A stretch of DNA of 64,000 nucleotides from an uncultured Raoultella sp. (GTDB lineage Bacteria > Pseudomonadota > Gammaproteobacteria > Enterobacterales > Enterobacteriaceae): positions 62,001-126,000 of the forward strand of contig CAAEVH010000024.1 of assembly GCA_900759445.1 (NCBI GenBank). Direction: 5' to 3'. Position 1 is the first letter of the stretch. The number at the start of each line of letters is the position of its first letter. Of this stretch, positions 1 to 10,969 are shown in pieces. A model generated the notes under the pieces. The model did no database searches. It had not been told where the DNA came from and worked only from the letters and a program-made list of their open reading frames with translations. The position numbers were made by a program, and so were the translations under genes.

Positions 1-1
1 G

Positions 2-508
2 GGCCTGTTGTTCCACGATACCATCAAATCGTTGTTCAACCCGGTCAACGTCATGTATGCGCTGATCGTGGGTGGCTTGCTGCTGATCGCGGCGGAAGTG
101 CTGAAGCCAAAACAGCCGCGTGCCGTCGGCATTGATGATATGACCTATCGTCAGGCATTTATCATCGGCTGCTTCCAGTGCCTGGCGCTGTGGCCCGGCT
201 TCTCTCGCTCCGGTGCGACTATTTCCGGTGGGATGCTGATGGGCGTAAGCCGCTATGCGGCGTCAGAGTTCTCCTTCCTGCTGGCGGTGCCGATGATGAT
301 GGGGGCGACCGTGCTGGATGTGTATAAAAGCATCGGTTTCCTCAACGCCAGCGATATTCCGATGTTTGCCGTCGGCTTTATTATGGCGTTCATCGTGGCG
401 CTGATCGCGATTAAAACCTTCCTGCAGCTGATTAAACGTATCTCGTTTATCCCGTTTGCCATCTACCGTTTTGTCGTCGCGGCAGTGGTTTACGTTATCT
501 TCTTCTGA
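2..508 (+). CDS. uppP: Undecaprenyl-diphosphatase (C-terminal part)
   Basis: Inner-membrane phosphatase that converts undecaprenyl diphosphate to the monophosphate, recycling the lipid carrier for peptidoglycan and other surface polymers; overexpression gives bacitracin resistance. Only the last 168 residues are present because the gene enters from the left edge; the family is about 273 residues. The PGFSRSGAT active-site motif is visible at about positions 197-226, and several hydrophobic membrane segments follow up to the FF C-terminus. The reading frame is open to the edge, so the TTG at position 8 is not the real start. It converges with cca 28 bases downstream. Confidence 0.95.
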   Translation, partial: GLLFHDTIKSLFNPVNVMYALIVGGLLLIAAEVLKPKQPRAVGIDDMTYRQAFIIGCFQCLALWPGFSRSGATISGGMLMGVSRYAASEFSFLLAVPMMMGATVLDVYKSIGFLNASDIPMFAVGFIMAFIVALIAIKTFLQLIKRISFIPFAIYRFVVAAVVYVIFF

Positions 509-535
509 GTTTGAAGCGCCGGTAAAACCGGGCCC

Positions 536-1777
536 TCAGTCGCAAGGCTGAGGGCAGCGCTCTTCCTTCCACTTCGCGACGGCCAGAATGCGGCGCCGCG
601 TCAGCTCCTCACGAATCTCCGGCCCTTTAAAGCCCTGAGCAACCACCTCTTTTGTAGAGACCGATTGGGCTATCTCCCAGGCTTCAAGCAGCAGGCGTCC
701 CTGCGGATAATCGCGGGCTTCGAATCCGGTACGTCCGCGCACATCCGCTTCACTGGTTAAGGCGATTTGCATGACCCGGTGCGGTTTACGCCAGGCGTCG
801 ATATTATCAAACAGTTTGACCAGCGTTTTGGGCTGCAGTATCGGCAGGGTATGAATCAGGTCGTGGAATTCGGCGACCAGCTTCGCCAGATCGCGAATGT
901 CGTTCGGTACGCGCAGACGGGCGCAAAGCTGCTCGACCAGCCTGACGCCTGCCGGGCCGTGGCCGTGGTGGCGCGGCCAGAGCGCTTTTGGCGTCAGCCC
1001 TTTGCCGAGATCGTGGCATAGCGTTGCAAAGCGAACGTCAATTTCCGGCGACAGCATTGCCGCCATCGTCAGGGTCATCAGCGTATGTACACCGGTGTCG
1101 ATTTCCGGGTGCCATTTAGCCGGTGCCGGAACGCCGTACAGCGCGTCAATTTCCGGGAACAGCACGCCGAGCGCGTGGCAGTCGCGCAAGGTCTGGAAAA
1201 AGACCTGGGGATTACGGGTGCCAAGGGCGTTTTCCGTCTCCTTCCAGACGCGTTCCGGCGTCAGATGCGCCAGTTCGCCGGCGTCGGCCATAGCACGCAT
1301 CAGCGCCATGGTTTCGTCGGCAATACGAAAGCCCAGGTGGGCATAGCGGGCGGCGAAGCGCGCCACGCGCAGAACGCGCAGCGGGTCTTCGCTGAAGGCG
1401 GGTGAGACGTGGCGCAGCAGGCGCAGACGCAAATCGGCCTGGCCGCCGTAGGGATCGATAATCAGGCCATCGGTATCTTGAGCCAGCGCATTGACCGTCA
1501 GATCGCGGCGCAGCAGATCCTGTTCCAGCGTGACGTCCGGGGCGGCATAGCAGGTAAAACCGGTGTAGCCGGAACCCGATTTACGCTCAGTACGTGCCAG
1601 AGCATACTCTTCCCGGCTTTTCGGGTGCAGAAATACGGGGAAATCGCGGCCTACCTGCTGGTAGCCCGCATCAAGCAACTGCTCAGGCGTGGCACCCACC
1701 ACGACCCAATCTCTGTCTTTGACCGGTAGCCCTAATAACGCATCCCGAACTGCACCACCGACCAGATAAATCTTCAC
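536..1777 (-). CDS. cca: Multifunctional CCA tRNA nucleotidyltransferase
   Basis: Adds or repairs the 3' CCA end of tRNAs without a template. The N-terminal class II nucleotidyltransferase core starts [11 protein letters not shown] and carries the KDRDWVVVG metal-binding segment; the C-terminal part holds an HD domain (CHDLGKG, about residue 255). I chose the GTG start at 1777 (413 residues, E. coli 412) instead of the upstream ATG at 1807 because similarity begins exactly at VKIYLVGG and a GGGAGAG ribosome site lies just before it. The gene converges on uppP; a CCCTCAG/CTGAGGG inverted repeat overlaps its stop codon. Confidence 0.95.
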   Translation of the reverse strand: MKIYLVGGAVRDALLGLPVKDRDWVVVGATPEQLLDAGYQQVGRDFPVFLHPKSREEYALARTERKSGSGYTGFTCYAAPDVTLEQDLLRRDLTVNALAQDTDGLIIDPYGGQADLRLRLLRHVSPAFSEDPLRVLRVARFAARYAHLGFRIADETMALMRAMADAGELAHLTPERVWKETENALGTRNPQVFFQTLRDCHALGVLFPEIDALYGVPAPAKWHPEIDTGVHTLMTLTMAAMLSPEIDVRFATLCHDLGKGLTPKALWPRHHGHGPAGVRLVEQLCARLRVPNDIRDLAKLVAEFHDLIHTLPILQPKTLVKLFDNIDAWRKPHRVMQIALTSEADVRGRTGFEARDYPQGRLLLEAWEIAQSVSTKEVVAQGFKGPEIREELTRRRILAVAKWKEERCPQPCD

Positions 1778-1838
1778 GCCTGACTCTCCCGTATCCACTT
1801 TGCTCAAGATGATACGTAAGTCTGGCAGAGAAGACGAA

Positions 1839-2459
1839 TTAGTTCATCCACCGGTCTTTACGTTTACGGCTCGGGACCAGATGCGGCAGCACCAGACCGA
1901 GCAGCAGTCCGACGCCAAGCACGCCGCCGCCGTACATAAACCACTGCATGATAATGGTGCGCTGCTTATCATCCAGCTGCAGATTCGCGGCATTCACCTT
2001 CTTCTGGGCGACAACCAGCTCGTTTTTCAGCTTTTGGTTTTCGTCTTTCAGCGCGTTGATAACGGTATCGCTGCCGGCGACCTTTTTCTGCATGTCGGCG
2101 GTGCGCTGATTCCAGGTGGTGTCGATGTTATTCAGCTTGTCGGTCAGGGTTTTCACCTGATTTTCCAGATCCGGCACGCGGGTGCGCAGGCTGGGCTCGG
2201 TGCTCAGCTCTTTCAGCGGAATCCAGGCGGTACGGCCGTTGCCGTCGCGGATCTGGGCATAACCGGTGCTGTCATTGGTCTGCAGCAGAGAAACTTCTTC
2301 CCCGGCGTTAATGGTGCCCTGAAGACGATAATTATCGCCCGGCCCCGTGCGAACCCAGGTGTTCAGTTCATCAGAAACATAGCGTTTTTCTTCTGCATGA
2401 ACCGCCGTGGCGGCGCTGAGCGCCAGCAAAGTAAAAGTGATAAGGCGTAATTTTGGCAT
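1839..2459 (-). CDS. ygiM: SH3 domain membrane protein YgiM
   Basis: Inner-membrane protein of unknown molecular role, 206 residues as in E. coli. It shows a signal peptide (cleavage probably after AVHA, about residue 22), a bacterial SH3 domain (about 26-90, with [14 protein letters not shown]), a long coiled coil rich in Q, K and N (about 95-165), and a C-terminal membrane helix followed by a basic RKRKDR tail. The layout suggests a periplasmic SH3 domain held off the membrane by a coiled coil. It is divergent from ygiF. Confidence 0.9.
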   Translation of the reverse strand: MPKLRLITFTLLALSAATAVHAEEKRYVSDELNTWVRTGPGDNYRLQGTINAGEEVSLLQTNDSTGYAQIRDGNGRTAWIPLKELSTEPSLRTRVPDLENQVKTLTDKLNNIDTTWNQRTADMQKKVAGSDTVINALKDENQKLKNELVVAQKKVNAANLQLDDKQRTIIMQWFMYGGGVLGVGLLLGLVLPHLVPSRKRKDRWMN

Positions 2460-2673
2460 CAGGTCATCGTTTGATCATAAAAAGTTGAACGATAGTAGTG
2501 GCATCGCCATAGCGACGCAAAGTTTTCTGCCACAATCGGAAACATCCGGGAGGTGGCCCGGCAAAATGCGCATTGCATGGAGAATCGCCGCAAAATACTA
2601 TCTACTGACAAAAAATATCGGCGATAGTTCGCCGTATTTTCCCGGCAGCGCAAAGAAGCGGAAGAATTCAGTC

Positions 2674-3972
2674 ATGGCTCAAGAAATCGAATTAAAATTT
2701 ATCGTCTCCGACAGCGGCGTGGAAACATTGCGCCAGCACCTTAACGCGCTTAATGCCCAGCACACGCCTGCGGGTCAATTGCTCAATATTTACTATGAAA
2801 CGGCGGATAACTGGCTGCGCCGTCACGATATGGGGCTGCGCATCCGTGGCGATCGCGGTCGGTATGAAATGACTCTGAAAATCGCCGGGCGCGTGGTGGG
2901 CGGATTGCATCAGCGTCCGGAATTCAACATCCCGCTGGAAAGCCCGGAACTGGCGCTGGAACGCCTTCCTGCCGAGGTCTGGCCGCAGGGCGAACTGCCC
3001 ACGGAGCTGGCGCAAAACGTACAGCCGTTGTTCAGTACCGATTTTGAACGTGAAAAATGGGTGCTCAGCGAAGGAGAGAGCCAGATTGAAATCGCGCTCG
3101 ATCGCGGGGAGGTGAAAACCCCTGAGCATCAGGAGGCGATTTGCGAGCTGGAGCTGGAACTGCTCTCTGGCAAGACGGAGGATGTGCTGGCGCTAGCCCG
3201 TCGTCTGCTGGAAACCGGCGTGATGCGCCAGGGAAGTCTCAGCAAAGCGGCGCGCGGCTACCATCTTGCCCAGGGTAATGAAGCGCGCCCGGTGCAGCCA
3301 TTCGGCGTTCTGCAGGTGGCGCCAAAAGCCAGCGTAGAACAGGGGCTGGAGGCGTCGCTGGAAAACGCGCTGGCGCACTGGCTCTATCATGATGAGGTCT
3401 GGAGCCGCGGTAATCCGATGGCAAAAGGAGAAATCCTCCGCGCCATCGCCCGGGTACGTCATGCGCTGGTGCTGTTTGGCGGCATCGTGCCGCGTAAGGC
3501 CACCGCGCAGTTGCGCGAACAGCTCGCTGAAGCGGAAGCTGTCCTGACGGAGGCCGGCAAGGATCCGTCGGCGCTGTTCAGCATTGCCGCAGTCAGCGCG
3601 AAGCTCGCCTTGACCGAATGGCTGGTGAGCCGCAGCTGGCGCGCCTTTTTAAATGAGAACGCGCAGAAGAAGATCGCCGGCTCTTTTAAACGTTTCGCCG
3701 ATATCCAGCTTTCGCGGGCGGCGGCGGAGTTAAAAAATGCGTTTCAGCAGACGCTGGGGGACGATTACGACGGCCAGCTGCCGCGTCTGGCCCGCGACAT
3801 TGACTGTATTCAGCTGCTTGCCGGCGCCTATGCCGATGCTGCTGCCTCCTGGCTGGAGAACTGGCTGGAGGTCCGTCGTGCGATTGAGCACAAAGATCGT
3901 AGCGTCCTTGAATATTTCCGCCGCCAGGCGCTGGCCGCGGAGCCATTCTGGCTGCATAGTGGAAAACGATAA
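2674..3972 (+). CDS. ygiF: Inorganic triphosphatase (CYTH-CHAD)
   Basis: Hydrolyses inorganic tripolyphosphate. The protein begins MAQEIELKF, which supplies the ExExK motif of the CYTH tunnel fold (about residues 1-200); the second half is an alpha-helical CHAD domain rich in histidine and arginine (about 215-430). The open frame extends upstream to 2407, but the ATG at 2674 gives 432 residues, matching E. coli YgiF (433), and nothing upstream resembles the family. glnE follows after 24 bases, so the two are probably co-transcribed. Confidence 0.93.
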   Translation: MAQEIELKFIVSDSGVETLRQHLNALNAQHTPAGQLLNIYYETADNWLRRHDMGLRIRGDRGRYEMTLKIAGRVVGGLHQRPEFNIPLESPELALERLPAEVWPQGELPTELAQNVQPLFSTDFEREKWVLSEGESQIEIALDRGEVKTPEHQEAICELELELLSGKTEDVLALARRLLETGVMRQGSLSKAARGYHLAQGNEARPVQPFGVLQVAPKASVEQGLEASLENALAHWLYHDEVWSRGNPMAKGEILRAIARVRHALVLFGGIVPRKATAQLREQLAEAEAVLTEAGKDPSALFSIAAVSAKLALTEWLVSRSWRAFLNENAQKKIAGSFKRFADIQLSRAAAELKNAFQQTLGDDYDGQLPRLARDIDCIQLLAGAYADAAASWLENWLEVRRAIEHKDRSVLEYFRRQALAAEPFWLHSGKR

Positions 3973-3996
3973 TTTCAGGCCAGGGAGACCCCTATA

Positions 3997-6831
3997 ATGC
4001 CGCTTTCTTCACAGTTACAGCAGCACTGGCAGACGGTTGTAGACCGACTGCCGGCGGATTTTCCATTATCCACACTAAGTCCGCAGGCGCAGTCGGTGAT
4101 GGCGTTCAGCGATTTCGTCCAGCAGAGTCTGGTGGCGCAGCCGCAGTGGCTGGCCGAGCTTGAAAACTCGCCCCCCGAGGCGCAGGAGTGGCGTCACTAT
4201 GCCGACTGGCTACAGGCCGCCCTGGCCGGGGTCAACGACGAAGCGGCGCTAATGCGTGAGCTGCGCCTGTTTCGCCGCCGGATCATGGTGCGCATCGCCT
4301 GGGCACAGGCGCTGTCGCTGGTCAGTGAAGAGAGCAGTTTGCAGCAGCTAAGCGCGCTGGCGGAGACGCTGATTGTCGCCGCCCGCGACTGGCTATACAC
4401 CGCCTGCTGTAACGAGTGGGGAACCCCTTCCAGTGCCGAAGGTAAAGCGCAGCCGCTGCTGATCCTCGGGATGGGGAAACTGGGCGGAGGCGAACTCAAT
4501 TTCTCGTCGGACATCGATCTGATTTTTGCCTGGCCAGAACATGGCTCAACCCGCGGCGGGCGCCGCGAGCTGGATAACGGACAGTTCTTTACCCGCCTCG
4601 GCCAGCGGCTGATTAAAGTTCTCGATCAGCCGACGCAGGATGGCTTTGTTTATCGCGTTGATATGCGCCTGCGCCCCTTCGGCGACAGCGGGCCGCTGGT
4701 GCTGAGCTTTGCCGCGCTGGAAGATTACTATCAGGAACAAGGGCGCGACTGGGAGCGCTACGCGATGGTCAAAGCGCGGATCATGGGCGATAACGAAGGC
4801 ACCTACGCCAACGAACTGCGCGCCATGCTGCGGCCGTTCGTCTTCCGTCGCTACATCGACTTCAGCGTGATCCAGTCGCTGCGTAACATGAAGGGGATGA
4901 TTGCCCGTGAAGTTCGTCGTCGCGGGCTGAAGGACAATATCAAGCTCGGTGCGGGCGGGATCCGCGAAATCGAATTTATCGTACAGGTCTTCCAGCTGAT
5001 CCGCGGCGGACGCGAACCGGCGCTCCAGCTGCGGGCGCTGCTTCCGACGCTGGCGGCGATCGATGAGCTGCACCTGCTGCCGGAAGGCGATGCCGCCCGG
5101 TTGCGTGATGCCTACCTGTTCTTACGTCGCCTGGAAAACCTGCTGCAAAGCATCAATGACGAGCAGACGCAAACTCTGCCACAGGATGCGCTTAATCGCG
5201 CTCGCCTGGCGTGGGGGATGCATGTTGATGACTGGGAAACGCTGACCGCGCAGCTGGAAGAGAAAATGGCCAGCGTACGGCGGGTGTTCAACGAGCTGAT
5301 TGGCGATGATGAAACGCAATCACCGGATGAGCAGCTGGAGGAGTACTGGCGCGAGCTGTGGCAGGATGCGCTGGAAGAGGATGACGCCAGCCCGGCGCTG
5401 GCCCATCTTGCGGATGACGACCGTCGCAGCGTGCTGGCGCTGATTGCCGATTTCCGTAAAGAGCTGGATAAACGCACTATCGGCCCGCGCGGGCGCCAGG
5501 TGCTGGATCAACTGATGCCGCATCTGCTCAGCGAGGTGTGCTCGCGGGCCGATGCGCCGGTGCCGTTGGCGCGGATTACGCCGCTGTTGACCGGTATCGT
5601 CACCCGAACCACCTATCTGGAATTGCTCAGCGAGTTTCCCGGCGCGTTGAAACATCTGATTAGCCTCTGCGCCGCCTCGCCGATGGTTGCCAGTCAGCTG
5701 GCGCGCCATCCGCTGCTGCTGGATGAACTGCTGGATCCCAATACCCTCTATCAACCGACGGCGACCGATGCCTATCGCGATGAGCTGCGCCAGTATCTGC
5801 TGCGCGTGCCGGAAGAGGACGAAGAGCAGCAGCTGGAGGCGCTGCGCCAGTTTAAGCAGGCACAGCTGCTGCATATTGCCGCTGCCGATATCGCCGGTAC
5901 GCTGCCGGTGATGAAAGTGAGCGATCACTTAACCTGGTTGGCCGAAGCGATGATTGATGCGGTGGTCCAGCAGGCGTGGATGCAGATGGTGGCGCGTTAT
6001 GGCCAGCCGACGCACCTGCATGACCGTCAGGGGCGTGGTTTTGCGGTCGTCGGCTACGGTAAACTGGGGGGCTGGGAGCTGGGCTACAGTTCTGACCTTG
6101 ACCTGGTGTTCCTGCATGACTGTCCGATGGAGGTGATGACCGACGGGGAGCGCGAAATCGACGGGCGCCAGTTCTATCTGCGCCTGGCTCAGCGCATTAT
6201 GCACCTCTTCAGCACCCGCACGTCCTCGGGGATTCTGTACGAAGTGGATGCTCGCTTACGTCCCTCCGGCGCCGCGGGTATGCTGGTTACTACCGCCGAT
6301 TCATTTGCCGATTATCAGAAAAATGAAGCCTGGACATGGGAACATCAGGCCCTGGTGCGCGCCCGCGTGGTCTATGGCGATCCTGAGCTGCAGGTGCGTT
6401 TTGATACTATCCGGCGCGATATTCTCAGCACCCCGCGTGAAGGGGAGACGCTGCAGACCGAAGTACGGGAAATGCGGGAGAAGATGCGCGCGCATCTCGG
6501 CAATAAGCACCGGGATCGCTTTGATATTAAAGCCGATGCCGGGGGCATTACCGACATTGAATTTATTACCCAGTATCTGGTCCTACGCTATGCGCACGAT
6601 AAACCGAAGCTGACGCGCTGGTCTGATAACGTGCGCATTCTGGAACTGCTGGCGCAAAACGACATTATGGATGATGAAGAAGCGCGGGCGTTGACCCATG
6701 CGTACACCACGCTGCGCGATGCGCTGCATCATCTGGCCTTGCAGGAACAGCCGGGGAACGTCGCCCCTGACGCCTTTACCCATGAACGTCAGCAGGTGAG
6801 CGCCAGCTGGCAGAAGTGGTTGATGGCTTAA
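3997..6831 (+). CDS. glnE: Bifunctional glutamine synthetase adenylyltransferase/deadenylase
   Basis: Adenylylates glutamine synthetase when nitrogen is plentiful and removes AMP when it is scarce, under PII (GlnB) control. It holds two nucleotidyltransferase domains: the N-terminal deadenylase with [16 protein letters not shown] at about residue 160 and the C-terminal adenylylase with [16 protein letters not shown] at about residue 690. Both metal-binding SD-x-D motifs are intact. Length is 944 residues (E. coli 946). The start at 3997 has a GGGAGA ribosome site. hldE follows after 58 bases in the same direction. Confidence 0.97.
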   Translation: MPLSSQLQQHWQTVVDRLPADFPLSTLSPQAQSVMAFSDFVQQSLVAQPQWLAELENSPPEAQEWRHYADWLQAALAGVNDEAALMRELRLFRRRIMVRIAWAQALSLVSEESSLQQLSALAETLIVAARDWLYTACCNEWGTPSSAEGKAQPLLILGMGKLGGGELNFSSDIDLIFAWPEHGSTRGGRRELDNGQFFTRLGQRLIKVLDQPTQDGFVYRVDMRLRPFGDSGPLVLSFAALEDYYQEQGRDWERYAMVKARIMGDNEGTYANELRAMLRPFVFRRYIDFSVIQSLRNMKGMIAREVRRRGLKDNIKLGAGGIREIEFIVQVFQLIRGGREPALQLRALLPTLAAIDELHLLPEGDAARLRDAYLFLRRLENLLQSINDEQTQTLPQDALNRARLAWGMHVDDWETLTAQLEEKMASVRRVFNELIGDDETQSPDEQLEEYWRELWQDALEEDDASPALAHLADDDRRSVLALIADFRKELDKRTIGPRGRQVLDQLMPHLLSEVCSRADAPVPLARITPLLTGIVTRTTYLELLSEFPGALKHLISLCAASPMVASQLARHPLLLDELLDPNTLYQPTATDAYRDELRQYLLRVPEEDEEQQLEALRQFKQAQLLHIAAADIAGTLPVMKVSDHLTWLAEAMIDAVVQQAWMQMVARYGQPTHLHDRQGRGFAVVGYGKLGGWELGYSSDLDLVFLHDCPMEVMTDGEREIDGRQFYLRLAQRIMHLFSTRTSSGILYEVDARLRPSGAAGMLVTTADSFADYQKNEAWTWEHQALVRARVVYGDPELQVRFDTIRRDILSTPREGETLQTEVREMREKMRAHLGNKHRDRFDIKADAGGITDIEFITQYLVLRYAHDKPKLTRWSDNVRILELLAQNDIMDDEEARALTHAYTTLRDALHHLALQEQPGNVAPDAFTHERQQVSASWQKWLMA

Positions 6832-6889
6832 CTAAAAAACCGGGTGTGCTATTATCGCGCGCAAAGTTTGTATCTCGCAGGAGAGAGTC

Positions 6890-8323
6890 ATGAAAGTAAC
6901 GCTGCCGGAGTTTGAACGTGCAGGAGTGTTGGTGGTTGGCGATGTCATGCTGGACCGCTACTGGTATGGTCCCACCAGCCGTATTTCCCCCGAAGCCCCG
7001 GTACCGGTGGTCAAGGTGGAAAATATCGAAGAGCGTCCCGGCGGTGCGGCAAACGTGGCGATGAACATCGCCTCTCTCGGTGCGACTTCCCGTCTGGTCG
7101 GCCTGACCGGAATTGATGACGCCGCACGTGCGCTCAGTAAGGCGCTGGCGGATGTCAACGTGAAGTGCGATTTCGTCTCCGTGCCGACTCACCCGACCAT
7201 CACCAAGCTGCGCGTGCTGTCGCGCAACCAGCAGCTGATTCGCCTGGATTTCGAAGAGGGATTCTCCGGCGTCGATCCGCAGCCGATGCATGACCGTATT
7301 CAGCAGGCGCTGGGTACCATCGGGGCGCTGGTGTTGTCCGATTATGCAAAAGGCGCGCTGGCTAGCGTGCAGACCATGATTAAGCTGGCGCGCGATGCTG
7401 GCGTACCGGTGCTGATTGATCCGAAAGGCACCGATTTTGAACGCTATCGCGGCGCCACGCTGCTGACGCCGAACCTCTCCGAATTCGAAGCCGTAGCAGG
7501 CAAGTGCAAAGACGAAGCCGACATTGTCGAACGCGGCCTGAAAATTATTGCGGATTTCGAACTCTCCGCACTGCTGGTGACCCGCTCCGAGCAGGGGATG
7601 ACGTTGTTGCAGCCGGGCCGTCCGCCGCTGCATATGCCGACTCAGGCGCAAGAAGTGTATGACGTCACCGGTGCCGGCGATACGGTGATTGGCGTGCTGG
7701 CGGCGACGCTCGCCTCCGGCAACACTCTGGAAGAGGCGTGCTACTTTGCCAACGCGGCGGCTGGCGTGGTGGTCGGCAAGCTGGGGACATCCACCGTGTC
7801 ACCTATCGAGCTGGAAAACGCCGTGCGCGGGCGCGCGGAGACCGGGTTCGGCGTGATGAACGAAGACGAGCTGAAACAGGCCGTTGCGGCGGCGCGTAAG
7901 CGCGGCGAGAAAGTGGTGATGACCAACGGCGTGTTTGACATTCTGCATGCGGGCCACGTTTCTTATCTGGCTAATGCGCGTAAGCTCGGCGATCGGCTGA
8001 TCGTTGCGGTCAACAGCGATGCGTCGACCAAACGGCTGAAAGGCGAGTCTCGTCCGGTTAACCCGCTGGAGCAGCGCATGATTGTGCTCGGCGCGCTGGA
8101 AGCCGTCGACTGGGTCGTCTCATTTGAAGAGGATACGCCGCAGCGCCTCATCGCCGGCATTCTGCCGGACCTGTTGGTCAAAGGCGGCGACTATAAGCCG
8201 GAAGATATCGCGGGTAGCGAGGAAGTCTGGGCGAACGGCGGCGACGTTCTGGTGCTGAACTTTGAAGATGGTTGCTCTACGACCAACATCATTAAGAAGA
8301 TCCAGAAAGACAGCGGGAAGTAA
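6890..8323 (+). CDS. hldE: Bifunctional heptose 7-phosphate kinase/heptose 1-phosphate adenylyltransferase
   Basis: Makes ADP-glycero-manno-heptose for the inner core of lipopolysaccharide. The N-terminal ribokinase-like domain (about residues 1-318) contains RPGGAANVA and the GAGDT catalytic motif; the C-terminal nucleotidyltransferase domain (about 344-477) contains [11 protein letters not shown]. Length is 477 residues, identical to E. coli. GGAGAG precedes the ATG. A strong rho-independent terminator lies at 8407-8439, after an additional structured element. Confidence 0.97.
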   Translation: MKVTLPEFERAGVLVVGDVMLDRYWYGPTSRISPEAPVPVVKVENIEERPGGAANVAMNIASLGATSRLVGLTGIDDAARALSKALADVNVKCDFVSVPTHPTITKLRVLSRNQQLIRLDFEEGFSGVDPQPMHDRIQQALGTIGALVLSDYAKGALASVQTMIKLARDAGVPVLIDPKGTDFERYRGATLLTPNLSEFEAVAGKCKDEADIVERGLKIIADFELSALLVTRSEQGMTLLQPGRPPLHMPTQAQEVYDVTGAGDTVIGVLAATLASGNTLEEACYFANAAAGVVVGKLGTSTVSPIELENAVRGRAETGFGVMNEDELKQAVAAARKRGEKVVMTNGVFDILHAGHVSYLANARKLGDRLIVAVNSDASTKRLKGESRPVNPLEQRMIVLGALEAVDWVVSFEEDTPQRLIAGILPDLLVKGGDYKPEDIAGSEEVWANGGDVLVLNFEDGCSTTNIIKKIQKDSGK

Positions 8324-8337
8324 TTTGTGACGCCGGG

Positions 8338-8398
8338 CGGGCGTTCTGGGAGATCGGGGCTGTGTATCGTGCGGCTGAAGAACCCCGGATAACGCCCG
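8338..8398 (+). repeat. Nested inverted repeat in the hldE 3' region
   Basis: An outer 8-base arm CGGGCGTT at 8338-8345 pairs perfectly with AACGCCCG at 8391-8398, and an inner arm ATCGGGG (8353-8359) pairs with CCCCGGAT (8383-8390) with one bulge. The whole forms a long bulged hairpin between the hldE stop and its terminator. It has no U-tract. Whether it is a REP-like element or an RNA stability structure is not clear. Confidence 0.5.
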
Positions 8399-8406
8399 AC
8401 AAAGAA

Positions 8407-8439
8407 AGCCGACGATCGTAAGATCGCCGGCTTTTTTTA
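8407..8439 (+). terminator. Rho-independent terminator of hldE
   Basis: AGCCGACGATC at 8407-8417 pairs with GATCGCCGGCT at 8422-8432 with one mismatch and a 4-base loop, followed by seven T residues. Confidence 0.9.
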
Positions 8440-8585
8440 TTTATTGATGACAGAGATGATTCAGCGCAATAAACAGGCGATCTGAGCGCATTTTTCGTAC
8501 AGAAAGCGTTAGCGTAAGTATAAATACTGAAGTCAGTAGAAAGCATATGACCAATCAGAACACACACGGCTGAAGGAGTATGCGG

Positions 8586-8795
8586 ATGAATCATCACGAA
8601 CTGTATTCAATGAAGAACTTTGATTTTCTGGCCCTGAGTTTCGCCAGAATGTATGCGCAAGGTCATGCCGTTGATCTGCAGGCCATTGTCGGCAATATGG
8701 ATGAAGCTCAGCGTGAATGGTTTTGCCAACGGTATGAGCTCTACTGCCGTCAGGTCAGTGAAGAGGCGGCGTCGGAGCCAGAGCTGGAACACTGA
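8586..8795 (+). CDS. glgS: Surface composition regulator GlgS
   Basis: Small protein first linked to glycogen synthesis and later to motility, adhesin and biofilm control; in E. coli it is RpoS-dependent. It is 69 residues and matches E. coli GlgS in the middle and end (NFDFLA, GNMDE, WFC-RY, ELEH). Two ATGs compete: 8580 sits only one base after the AAGGAG site, whereas 8586 is seven bases from it, so I chose 8586. Compared with E. coli, the fimbrial genes that separate it from ubiK are absent; here ubiK lies 31 bases away, convergent. Confidence 0.85.
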   Translation: MNHHELYSMKNFDFLALSFARMYAQGHAVDLQAIVGNMDEAQREWFCQRYELYCRQVSEEAASEPELEH

Positions 8796-8799
8796 TACA

Positions 8800-8828
8800 A
8801 CAACGGGCCGTCAGGCCCGTTGTTTTTT
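8800..8828 (+). terminator. Rho-independent terminator of glgS
   Basis: CAACGGGCC (8801-8809) pairs perfectly with GGCCCGTTG (8814-8822), with a 4-base loop and a run of six T. It overlaps the ubiK stop codon from the other side. Confidence 0.9.
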
Positions 8829-9096
8829 ACTGCTTTTCTTCGACGGTCGGGGCGGCCGCGCGGCTTTCCAGATCGCTGATTCGCTGCTCCAGCAGCGCCA
8901 GTTTTTCGCGGGTGCGCAGCAGCACCTGCGTCTGCACATCAAACTCTTCGCGACTGACCAAATCCAGGCGGGTCAGCTGCGACTGGAGTACCTGACGGAT
9001 CTTTTTCTCGACATCTTCCCCAAGATCGCGAAGGCCTTTCGGCATCGATTCATGGACCTGGCGGGCGATTTGTTCAATTTTTTTCGGGTCAATCAT
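8827..9096 (-). CDS. ubiK: Ubiquinone biosynthesis accessory factor UbiK
   Basis: Small helical protein (formerly YqiC, BMFP family) that works with UbiJ to support aerobic ubiquinone synthesis and can promote membrane fusion. It has 89 residues. It opens [21 protein letters not shown], identical in style to E. coli, and the C-terminal half ([19 protein letters not shown]) is a clear coiled coil for trimerisation. It reads divergently from ribB. Confidence 0.92.
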   Translation of the reverse strand: MIDPKKIEQIARQVHESMPKGLRDLGEDVEKKIRQVLQSQLTRLDLVSREEFDVQTQVLLRTREKLALLEQRISDLESRAAAPTVEEKQ

Positions 9097-9219
9097 GGTG
9101 GTTTCCTGCTCTGGTCGATTTATCGCTCATTGTAGTGCGATCGACGCTACCTATAAACCAGAAATGTTTGAAGCTTATGCATTGCCGATGATAATCAATA
9201 GCGTTATAGTGATCTCGCT

Positions 9220-9366
9220 TATTCTCAGGGCGGGGCGAAATTCCCCACCGGCGGTAAATCAACCATAGCGTTGAAAGCCCGCGAGCGCTTTCTGTGAAAG
9301 CAGAAAGGTCAGCAGATCCGGTGTAATTCCGGGGCCGACGGTTAAAGTCCGGATGGGAGAGAGTAA
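9220..9366 (+). promoter_or_regulatory. FMN riboswitch (RFN element) of ribB
   Basis: The leader carries the conserved RFN blocks: TCAGGGCGGGGCGAAATTCC at about 9224, CCCACCGGCGGT, then CCGCGAGCG, GGTCAGCAGATCCGGTGTAA, CCGGGGCCGACGGTTAAAGT and CGGATGGGAGAGAGTA ending near 9365. The remaining 107 bases before the ribB ATG are the expression platform. FMN binding represses ribB. In E. coli the same leader is also seen as the small RNA SroG. Confidence 0.97.
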
Positions 9367-9473
9367 CGGCTCAGTCGGGTTTCGATCCGCTTGCGTTGAC
9401 TTTTGCCGCTAAACCGGCGCTCCTAAGACTGCCCTGATTCTGGTAACCATAATTTTAATGAGGTTTATTTACC

Positions 9474-10127
9474 ATGAATCAGACGCTCCTTTCCTCTTTT
9501 GGTACCGCTTTTGAACGTGTGGAACACGCTTTAAATGCACTGCGCGAAGGCCGCGGTGTGATGGTGCTTGATGATGAAGACCGTGAAAACGAAGGCGACA
9601 TGATTTTCGCCGCCGAAACCATGACCGTTGAGCAGATGGCGCTGACCATTCGCCACGGCAGCGGCATTGTCTGCCTGTGCCTGACCGATGAACGCCGTAA
9701 GCAGCTTGACCTGCCGATGATGGTGGAAAACAACACCAGCGCATACGGCACCGGCTTTACCGTGACCATCGAAGCTGCAGCAGGCGTCACCACCGGTGTT
9801 TCCGCCGCTGACCGCGTGACCACCGTGCGCGCGGCCATTGCCGACGGCGCTAAACCTTCTGATCTCAACCGTCCAGGCCATGTCTTCCCGCTGCGCGCGC
9901 AGCCGGGCGGCGTGTTGACCCGCGGTGGTCATACTGAAGCGACCATCGATCTGGTGACGCTGGCGGGCTTTAAGCCGGCTGGCGTGCTGTGTGAACTGAC
10001 CAACGACGATGGTACGATGGCGCGCGCGCCGGAGTGCATTGCGTTCGCGCAGAAGCATAATATGGCCGTAGTGACCATTGAAGATCTGGTGGCCTATCGC
10101 CGCGAACATGAGCGCAAAGCCAGCTGA
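9474..10127 (+). CDS. ribB: 3,4-dihydroxy-2-butanone 4-phosphate synthase
   Basis: Converts ribulose 5-phosphate to 3,4-dihydroxy-2-butanone 4-phosphate and formate for riboflavin synthesis. It has 217 residues as in E. coli, with the acidic metal-binding segment [10 protein letters not shown] and the [10 protein letters not shown] and GHTEA motifs. It is a stand-alone enzyme without a RibA domain. An AATGAGGT ribosome site precedes the ATG, and the FMN riboswitch lies upstream. Confidence 0.97.
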   Translation: MNQTLLSSFGTAFERVEHALNALREGRGVMVLDDEDRENEGDMIFAAETMTVEQMALTIRHGSGIVCLCLTDERRKQLDLPMMVENNTSAYGTGFTVTIEAAAGVTTGVSAADRVTTVRAAIADGAKPSDLNRPGHVFPLRAQPGGVLTRGGHTEATIDLVTLAGFKPAGVLCELTNDDGTMARAPECIAFAQKHNMAVVTIEDLVAYRREHERKAS

Positions 10128-10146
10128 TTCTGGCCCCGCGTCATAG

Positions 10147-10180
10147 CAAAGCCCACCTCTGCGTGGGCTTTGTTGTTTTT
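10147..10180 (+). terminator. Rho-independent terminator of ribB
   Basis: CAAAGCCCAC (10147-10156) pairs perfectly with GTGGGCTTTG (10163-10172), followed by a T-rich tract. It lies between the convergent ribB and zupT genes. Confidence 0.88.
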
Positions 10181-10184
10181 GCCA

Positions 10185-10955
10185 TCAGCCAATGCCCATT
10201 GCCTGCAGCGCAACCAGACTTAATCCCATCACCGACATGCCGCACAGTACGCCATAGCTTGGGTTGCTCTGCGGATCGATCTCTTTTGCCAGCGGCATTA
10301 GCTCATCGACCGACAGCGCCACCATGATCCCGGCAACGGCTGCCATGATGGCGCCCATCATGACGGGTGACACCAGGCTTCCGAGGATCAGCCAGGCCAG
10401 CAGGCCGCCGAGAATCTCCGCCATACCGGAAAGCCCGGCCCAGAGTACGGCCTTATACCGTGAACCGGTGGCGGCATAAACCGGGCCGGCCACCGCCAGC
10501 CCCTCGGGAATATTGTGTAAAGCGACCGCCAGCGCGACGCCCATGCCCAGCTCAAGGTTATTACTGGCCGTTACAAAGGTGGCGATCCCTTCCGGGAAGT
10601 TGTGCAGGCTGATGCCCAGAGTCAATAACATTGCGGTTCGGCGGAGGTTACGCGGACGCGGCATACCTGGCGACATGAGATCCTGTGGATGCGCGTGGGG
10701 CAGCATACGGTCGAGCGCAAAATAGCCCAGCAGGCCGATGACAAACATACCGTAACCGAGCAGCGGCGACATGCCCTCCGCGTTCAGCGCAGCGGGCAGC
10801 ATCTCCATCAGTGAGATAAGCAGCATGATACCCGCGGCAAAGCCCAGGGAGAATCCCAGCAGCCGGTTGGATGGCTTCTGGCCCAGCACGCCAAAAATAG
10901 CCCCGATGAATGTGGCGCTACCCGCCAGCAGCGTCAATATTAAGGGTGACGACAT
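10185..10955 (-). CDS. zupT: Zinc/divalent metal transporter ZupT
   Basis: ZIP-family inner-membrane importer of zinc, iron, manganese and cobalt. It has 256 residues with eight predicted membrane segments. The two ZIP metal-site helices are visible as HNFPEG (about residue 119) and HNIPEG (about residue 147), and a histidine-containing loop (HAHPQD) lies before them. A near-consensus Fur box begins 15 bases upstream of its start, suggesting iron control of this broad-range importer. Confidence 0.95.
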   Translation of the reverse strand: MSSPLILTLLAGSATFIGAIFGVLGQKPSNRLLGFSLGFAAGIMLLISLMEMLPAALNAEGMSPLLGYGMFVIGLLGYFALDRMLPHAHPQDLMSPGMPRPRNLRRTAMLLTLGISLHNFPEGIATFVTASNNLELGMGVALAVALHNIPEGLAVAGPVYAATGSRYKAVLWAGLSGMAEILGGLLAWLILGSLVSPVMMGAIMAAVAGIMVALSVDELMPLAKEIDPQSNPSYGVLCGMSVMGLSLVALQAMGIG

Positions 10956-10969
10956 TATTCATTTCCTTT

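Noticed and set aside
532..555. CCCTCAG/CTGAGGG hairpin between uppP and cca
   Set aside because: It overlaps the cca stop codon and has no T-run in either direction, so a terminator call is not supported.
6776..7651. 291-codon minus-strand frame
   Set aside because: Antisense to the end of glnE and to hldE; composition is rich in His, Gln and Arg, as typical for shadow frames.
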